NCBI GenBank assembly: GCA_030643245.1
Contig: DAOWME010000121.1
Coordinates: 1 to 8,997, forward strand
DNA: 8,997 nt
Source of the DNA: Deltaproteobacteria bacterium
Lineage (GTDB): Bacteria; Desulfobacterota; UBA8473
Direction of reading: 5' to 3'
Shown here: positions 6,775 through 8,997 of the stretch, piece after piece
How positions within the stretch are numbered: the stretch's first letter is position 1
Layout of the letters: the number at the start of each line of letters is the position of its first letter
Position numbers and translations under genes: made by a program
Notes under the pieces: generated by a model
The model's input: the letters and a program-made list of their open reading frames with translations, nothing else
The model's database searches: none
What the model was told of the DNA's origin: nothing

Positions 6775-6809
6775 GTTCGAGTGGATTACACCAGTAATCC
6801 ACGATGAAC
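6775..6809 (+). other. Strong hairpin upstream of yjbQ
   Basis: GTGGATTAC (6781-6789), loop ACCA, GTAATCCAC (6794-6802) form a perfect 9-bp stem. Outside it GTTC (6775-6778) can pair with GAAC (6806-6809) across a small GA/GAT internal loop. No T-run follows on the plus strand (an A-rich stretch does), so it is not a standard intrinsic terminator for the upstream gene. It ends about 25 nt before the yjbQ start. It may be an RNA processing or stability element, or the tail of the adjacent repeat. Confidence 0.6.
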
Positions 6810-6834
6810 TTAAAAAGAAAGGGTGAGGTTTAAA

Positions 6835-7254
6835 ATGAAGGTTCATAATTCAAAGATATTTGTTGATACAACCGATGAGACTGATATCATAGATATAAGC
6901 CATAAGGTTAAAGAAAAAGTTTTGCAATCGGACGTCGATAGTGGTAATATTGCCATATTTGTACCTGGATCAACAGCTGCCTTAACTACCATAGAATTCG
7001 AGAGCGGGGCGATAAATGACTTGAAGAAGGCCATTGAAAGGATCGCTCCCAAAGATATGAACTATGAGCATGATCGCAGGTGGGGTGATGGAAACGGTTA
7101 TTCACACGTAAGGGCGGCATTACTGGGGGCATCCCTGACAATCCCCGTATTTAATGGGGAGCCCTTACTAGGTACCTGGCAGCAAATAGTCCTGTTGGAT
7201 TTTGATAACCGGCCGAGGAGAAGAGAAATAAAGATTCAGATAATGGGAGAATAA
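6835..7254 (+). CDS. yjbQ: YjbQ/UPF0047 family protein
   Basis: A 139-residue cytosolic protein of the YjbQ family, which databases label 'secondary thiamine-phosphate synthase enzyme'. That activity rests on limited in vitro work and the physiological role is unsettled. Family landmarks are PGSTAALTTIE (residues 44-54), YEHDRRWGDGNGYSHVRAAL (77-96, with putative active-site or metal-binding His79 and His91), SLTIPV, GTWQQI (113-118) and DFDNRPRRR. The PGSTAAL and GTWQQIVLLDFDNRPRRR forms resemble the archaeal-type branch rather than E. coli YjbQ, which has HTSA at the first site. I chose the ATG at 6835 because GAGGT (6825-6829) lies 5 nt upstream; an in-frame GTG at 6823 would add four residues and overlap that site. 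It is followed 47 nt later by phoH, so the two may be co-transcribed. Confidence 0.9.
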   Translation: MKVHNSKIFVDTTDETDIIDISHKVKEKVLQSDVDSGNIAIFVPGSTAALTTIEFESGAINDLKKAIERIAPKDMNYEHDRRWGDGNGYSHVRAALLGASLTIPVFNGEPLLGTWQQIVLLDFDNRPRRREIKIQIMGE

Positions 7255-7301
7255 ACTTTTATTACAGATAACCCTAAATAGCTTGGAGAGAGAAGGGCCT
7301 T

Positions 7302-8288
7302 TTGAAAAGCGAGTTCAGCGAAGAAGATATAATAAGACTTAGTTTTCATAGTAACAGTCTGTTCAAGAGTTTTTTGGGTGAACATAATGAGAACCTAAGG
7401 TGTATAGAAAAAACATTAGATATAAAGATCAATGTAAAAGGTAATAGAATCAGTATACATGGAGATTATTATGATATAAAGGTTGCTGAAAAGGTCATTC
7501 TTGAGATCTATTCCTTATTGGAAGCAGGTTACCCGATCTATCCCAATGATATTGACTATGCCATAAGGATTGTAAGCGACAACAGCTCAGTTAACCTCAA
7601 GGATATATTCCTTGACACTGTTTATATATCTTCCAGAAAGAGGGTAATAACACCTAAGAGTCTGTGCCAAAAGCTATACATTGATGCCATAAGAAAATTT
7701 GATATCGTCTTCGGCATAGGCCCGGCAGGAACCGGTAAGACTTACCTGGCTATGGGTATGGCGATATCCCTTTTAATGAAGAAAAAGGTTGAGCGGATCG
7801 TCCTTGCCCGACCTGCTGTCGAAGCAGGTGAAAAACTTGGTTTCTTGCCTGGGGATCTGTACGAAAAGGTCAACCCCTATCTTAGGCCTCTCTATGATGC
7901 CCTACACGACATGATAGACTTTGAAAAGGCCTCCAATTTGGTACAAAAAGGGATCATTGAGATAGCGCCTCTGGCATTTATGAGGGGCCGTACCTTAAAT
8001 GACTCTTTTGTCATTTTGGATGAAGCCCAGAATACAACTTCGGAACAGATGAAGATGTTTTTGACCAGATTGGGTTATAATTCCAAGACCGTTATAACTG
8101 GTGATATTACTCAGATTGATTTACCTTCTGGAAAGGCATCTGGCTTGATAGAGACCCAAGGTATCCTCAAGGGAATAGACGGGATAAATTTTACGTACTT
8201 CTCTGATAAGGATGTAGTAAGACACCGCCTAGTTCAAAATATTATTAGAGCATATGAGATTTACGAGCATACCAGAGATACAGCTTAG
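7302..8288 (+). CDS. phoH: PhoH-like ATPase (YbeZ type)
   Basis: A 328-residue cytosolic P-loop ATPase. Residues 1 to about 75 form the N-terminal KH-like segment of the family, and the ATPase domain follows. Walker A is GPAGTGKT (140-147), Walker B is FVILDEAQ (236-243), and other family blocks are LARPAVEAGEKLGFLPGD, PLAFMRGRTL and TGDITQIDLP. YbeZ/PhoH proteins work with YbeY and have been linked to ribosome and RNA maturation. The start is a TTG at 7302: it is preceded by AAGGG (7293-7297), and there is no Met codon in frame until the ATPase core, so an ATG start would remove the N-terminal domain. The next gene is a 7TM-HD phosphohydrolase, the classical phoH - HD - ybeY order. Confidence 0.93.
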   Translation: MKSEFSEEDIIRLSFHSNSLFKSFLGEHNENLRCIEKTLDIKINVKGNRISIHGDYYDIKVAEKVILEIYSLLEAGYPIYPNDIDYAIRIVSDNSSVNLKDIFLDTVYISSRKRVITPKSLCQKLYIDAIRKFDIVFGIGPAGTGKTYLAMGMAISLLMKKKVERIVLARPAVEAGEKLGFLPGDLYEKVNPYLRPLYDALHDMIDFEKASNLVQKGIIEIAPLAFMRGRTLNDSFVILDEAQNTTSEQMKMFLTRLGYNSKTVITGDITQIDLPSGKASGLIETQGILKGIDGINFTYFSDKDVVRHRLVQNIIRAYEIYEHTRDTA

Positions 8289-8305
8289 GAATGGAAATTT
8301 TCGTC

Positions 8306-8320
8306 CCTTATGTCATAAGG
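8306..8320. other. Short palindrome after phoH
   Basis: CCTTATG T CATAAGG, 17 nt after the phoH stop. As RNA the stem is short and is followed by TATTCGTTCTTCG rather than a T-run, so it is at most a weak terminator. A similar CTTAT...ATAAG pair lies at 8345-8360. Confidence 0.35.
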
Positions 8321-8449
8321 TATTCGTTCTTCGTGTAATAGTGGCTTATCTGTAAATAAGGGATTTGCTACAAGGCTTTACGTATAACAAGTAACCGAAT
8401 AGCCTCCCCCGACAATTTGTGGCTCATAATTGAGTTTCAAAATTTCTGT

Positions 8450-8455
8450 TATACT
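8450..8455 (+). promoter_or_regulatory. Possible -10 box before the 7TM-HD gene
   Basis: TATACT lies 24 nt before the ATG at 8480. The best upstream hexamer, TTGAGT (8430-8435), has only a 14-nt spacer; with a 17-nt spacer the -35 would be the poor TAATTG. It is a weak candidate, supported mainly by the 191-nt gap after phoH. Confidence 0.3.
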
Positions 8456-8479
8456 TTGTCGCCACAGAAGGAAGTTACA

Positions 8480-8997
8480 ATGGCAGTATTGAACGGTGAA
8501 AAGAAGAAGAAAGCAAAGCTGTCATCTTCGTCCGACGAGAAATCCACCCTCGAAATATTTAAGAACCCTTCATTTCAAAGATGGTTGATGGCCATCTTAT
8601 TGGCCATATTTGCCACGCTATTCCTGTCTCCCCAAATTAAGCTGCCCCCCACTAACTATAAGCTTGGGGACGTTGTCTCACAGGACACCAAATCCCCTCA
8701 GGATTTCCTTGTGGAGGATAAGCAGTCAACAGGACAGAGGATTAGGGAGGCAAAGGAGAACATCCTGGCTGTTTATGATTTTGATCCAAATGAAATTAAG
8801 GAGATTACGAAAAAGCTGGCTGCTTCCTTTACCATGATGCGGGATTTATACAAAAAGATTGAGGATGAGGTTAGGAAGAAAGAAACGATTAGAACAAAGA
8901 AGCAACAAAAAACGACGACTAGGATAGACTTCACCCCTTTCAGCGATCAGATTAACGCCAAGAGGGATGAATTTGAGAAGATCCTGGACATAGAGAC
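8480..8997 (+). CDS. 7TM-HD family membrane phosphohydrolase, N-terminal 172 residues (runs off right edge)
   Basis: ATG at 8480 is preceded by AGAAGGAAG. The frame is open for 172 codons to the window edge. A Lys/Ser-rich cytosolic start (1-34) is followed by one membrane helix, WLMAILLAIFATLFLS (35-50). Then comes the extracytoplasmic segment typical of YqfF/PgpH proteins: GDVVSQDTKSPQDF (63-76), a REAKENILAVYDFDP stretch (89-103), and a long charged helical region. The remaining transmembrane helices and the C-terminal HD domain would lie outside the window. PgpH homologues hydrolyse cyclic-di-AMP. The identity rests on the N-terminal pattern plus the position right after phoH, and the full protein should be about 700-800 residues. 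Confidence 0.85.
   Translation, partial: MAVLNGEKKKKAKLSSSSDEKSTLEIFKNPSFQRWLMAILLAIFATLFLSPQIKLPPTNYKLGDVVSQDTKSPQDFLVEDKQSTGQRIREAKENILAVYDFDPNEIKEITKKLAASFTMMRDLYKKIEDEVRKKETIRTKKQQKTTTRIDFTPFSDQINAKRDEFEKILDIE

Noticed and set aside
6767..6834. Thiamine (TPP) riboswitch before yjbQ, suggested by the thiamine-phosphate label of the family
   Set aside because: The leader is too short and lacks the conserved THI-box sequences; only a simple hairpin is present.
8610..8837. Plus-strand ORF of 75 codons in the last gene
   Set aside because: It is out of frame with the 7TM-HD gene, whose frame has the ribosome binding site, membrane helix and family pattern.

Overview
The window looks like chromosomal DNA of an anaerobic bacterium, most likely Desulfobacterota-like (former Deltaproteobacteria) or a close syntroph/sulfate-reducer lineage. 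This placement is inferred from three things: an oxygen-sensitive glycyl radical enzyme (GRE), a 2-hydroxyacyl-CoA dehydratase/benzoyl-CoA reductase-type iron-sulfur protein, and the phoH / 7TM-HD phosphohydrolase order common in that group. No rRNA, tRNA or CRISPR array was seen.

Layout. (1) 1-1272, minus strand: the N-terminal 424 codons of a pyruvate kinase that runs off the left edge. Its residues at the potassium site resemble the K+-independent type. (2) 1273-2782: about 1.5 kb with no intact gene. It holds a 186-bp MITE-like element with about 25-bp terminal inverted repeats, the decayed C-terminus of an IS200-like/REP-associated transposase (minus strand), a second copy of the element-derived repeat, and several copies of an 18-nt motif, two forming an imperfect palindrome, the last ending 42 nt before the next gene. 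(3) 2783-5209: an 808-residue GRE with a glycyl loop (Gly784) and a thiyl Cys453 in an unusual EGCVD context. (4) 5210-5457: an AT-rich spacer with an inverted-repeat pair. (5) 5458-6717: a 419-residue HgdB/BcrB-like protein with the three family cysteines. Its stop codon lies inside another copy of the dispersed repeat. (6) 6775-6809: a strong hairpin. (7) 6835-7254: a YjbQ/UPF0047 protein. (8) 7302-8288: a PhoH-like ATPase with a TTG start. (9) 8480-8997: the N-terminus of a 7TM-HD (YqfF/PgpH-type) membrane phosphohydrolase, cut by the right edge.

How the genes work together. The GRE and the HgdB-like protein share strand and neighbourhood and are both low-potential radical or Fe-S chemistry families, so they may form one catabolic module, possibly for an aromatic or other recalcitrant acid. 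The substrate cannot be read from the sequence. Neither the radical-SAM activase a GRE needs nor an ATP-dependent activator for a dehydratase is in the window. phoH and the 7TM-HD gene belong to a conserved housekeeping cluster (RNA metabolism and cyclic-di-AMP turnover; ybeY is expected just beyond the right edge) and are probably unrelated to the GRE module. The repeats suggest that a REP-transposase/MITE family has been active here and that the GRE module sits between housekeeping genes as an accessory insertion.
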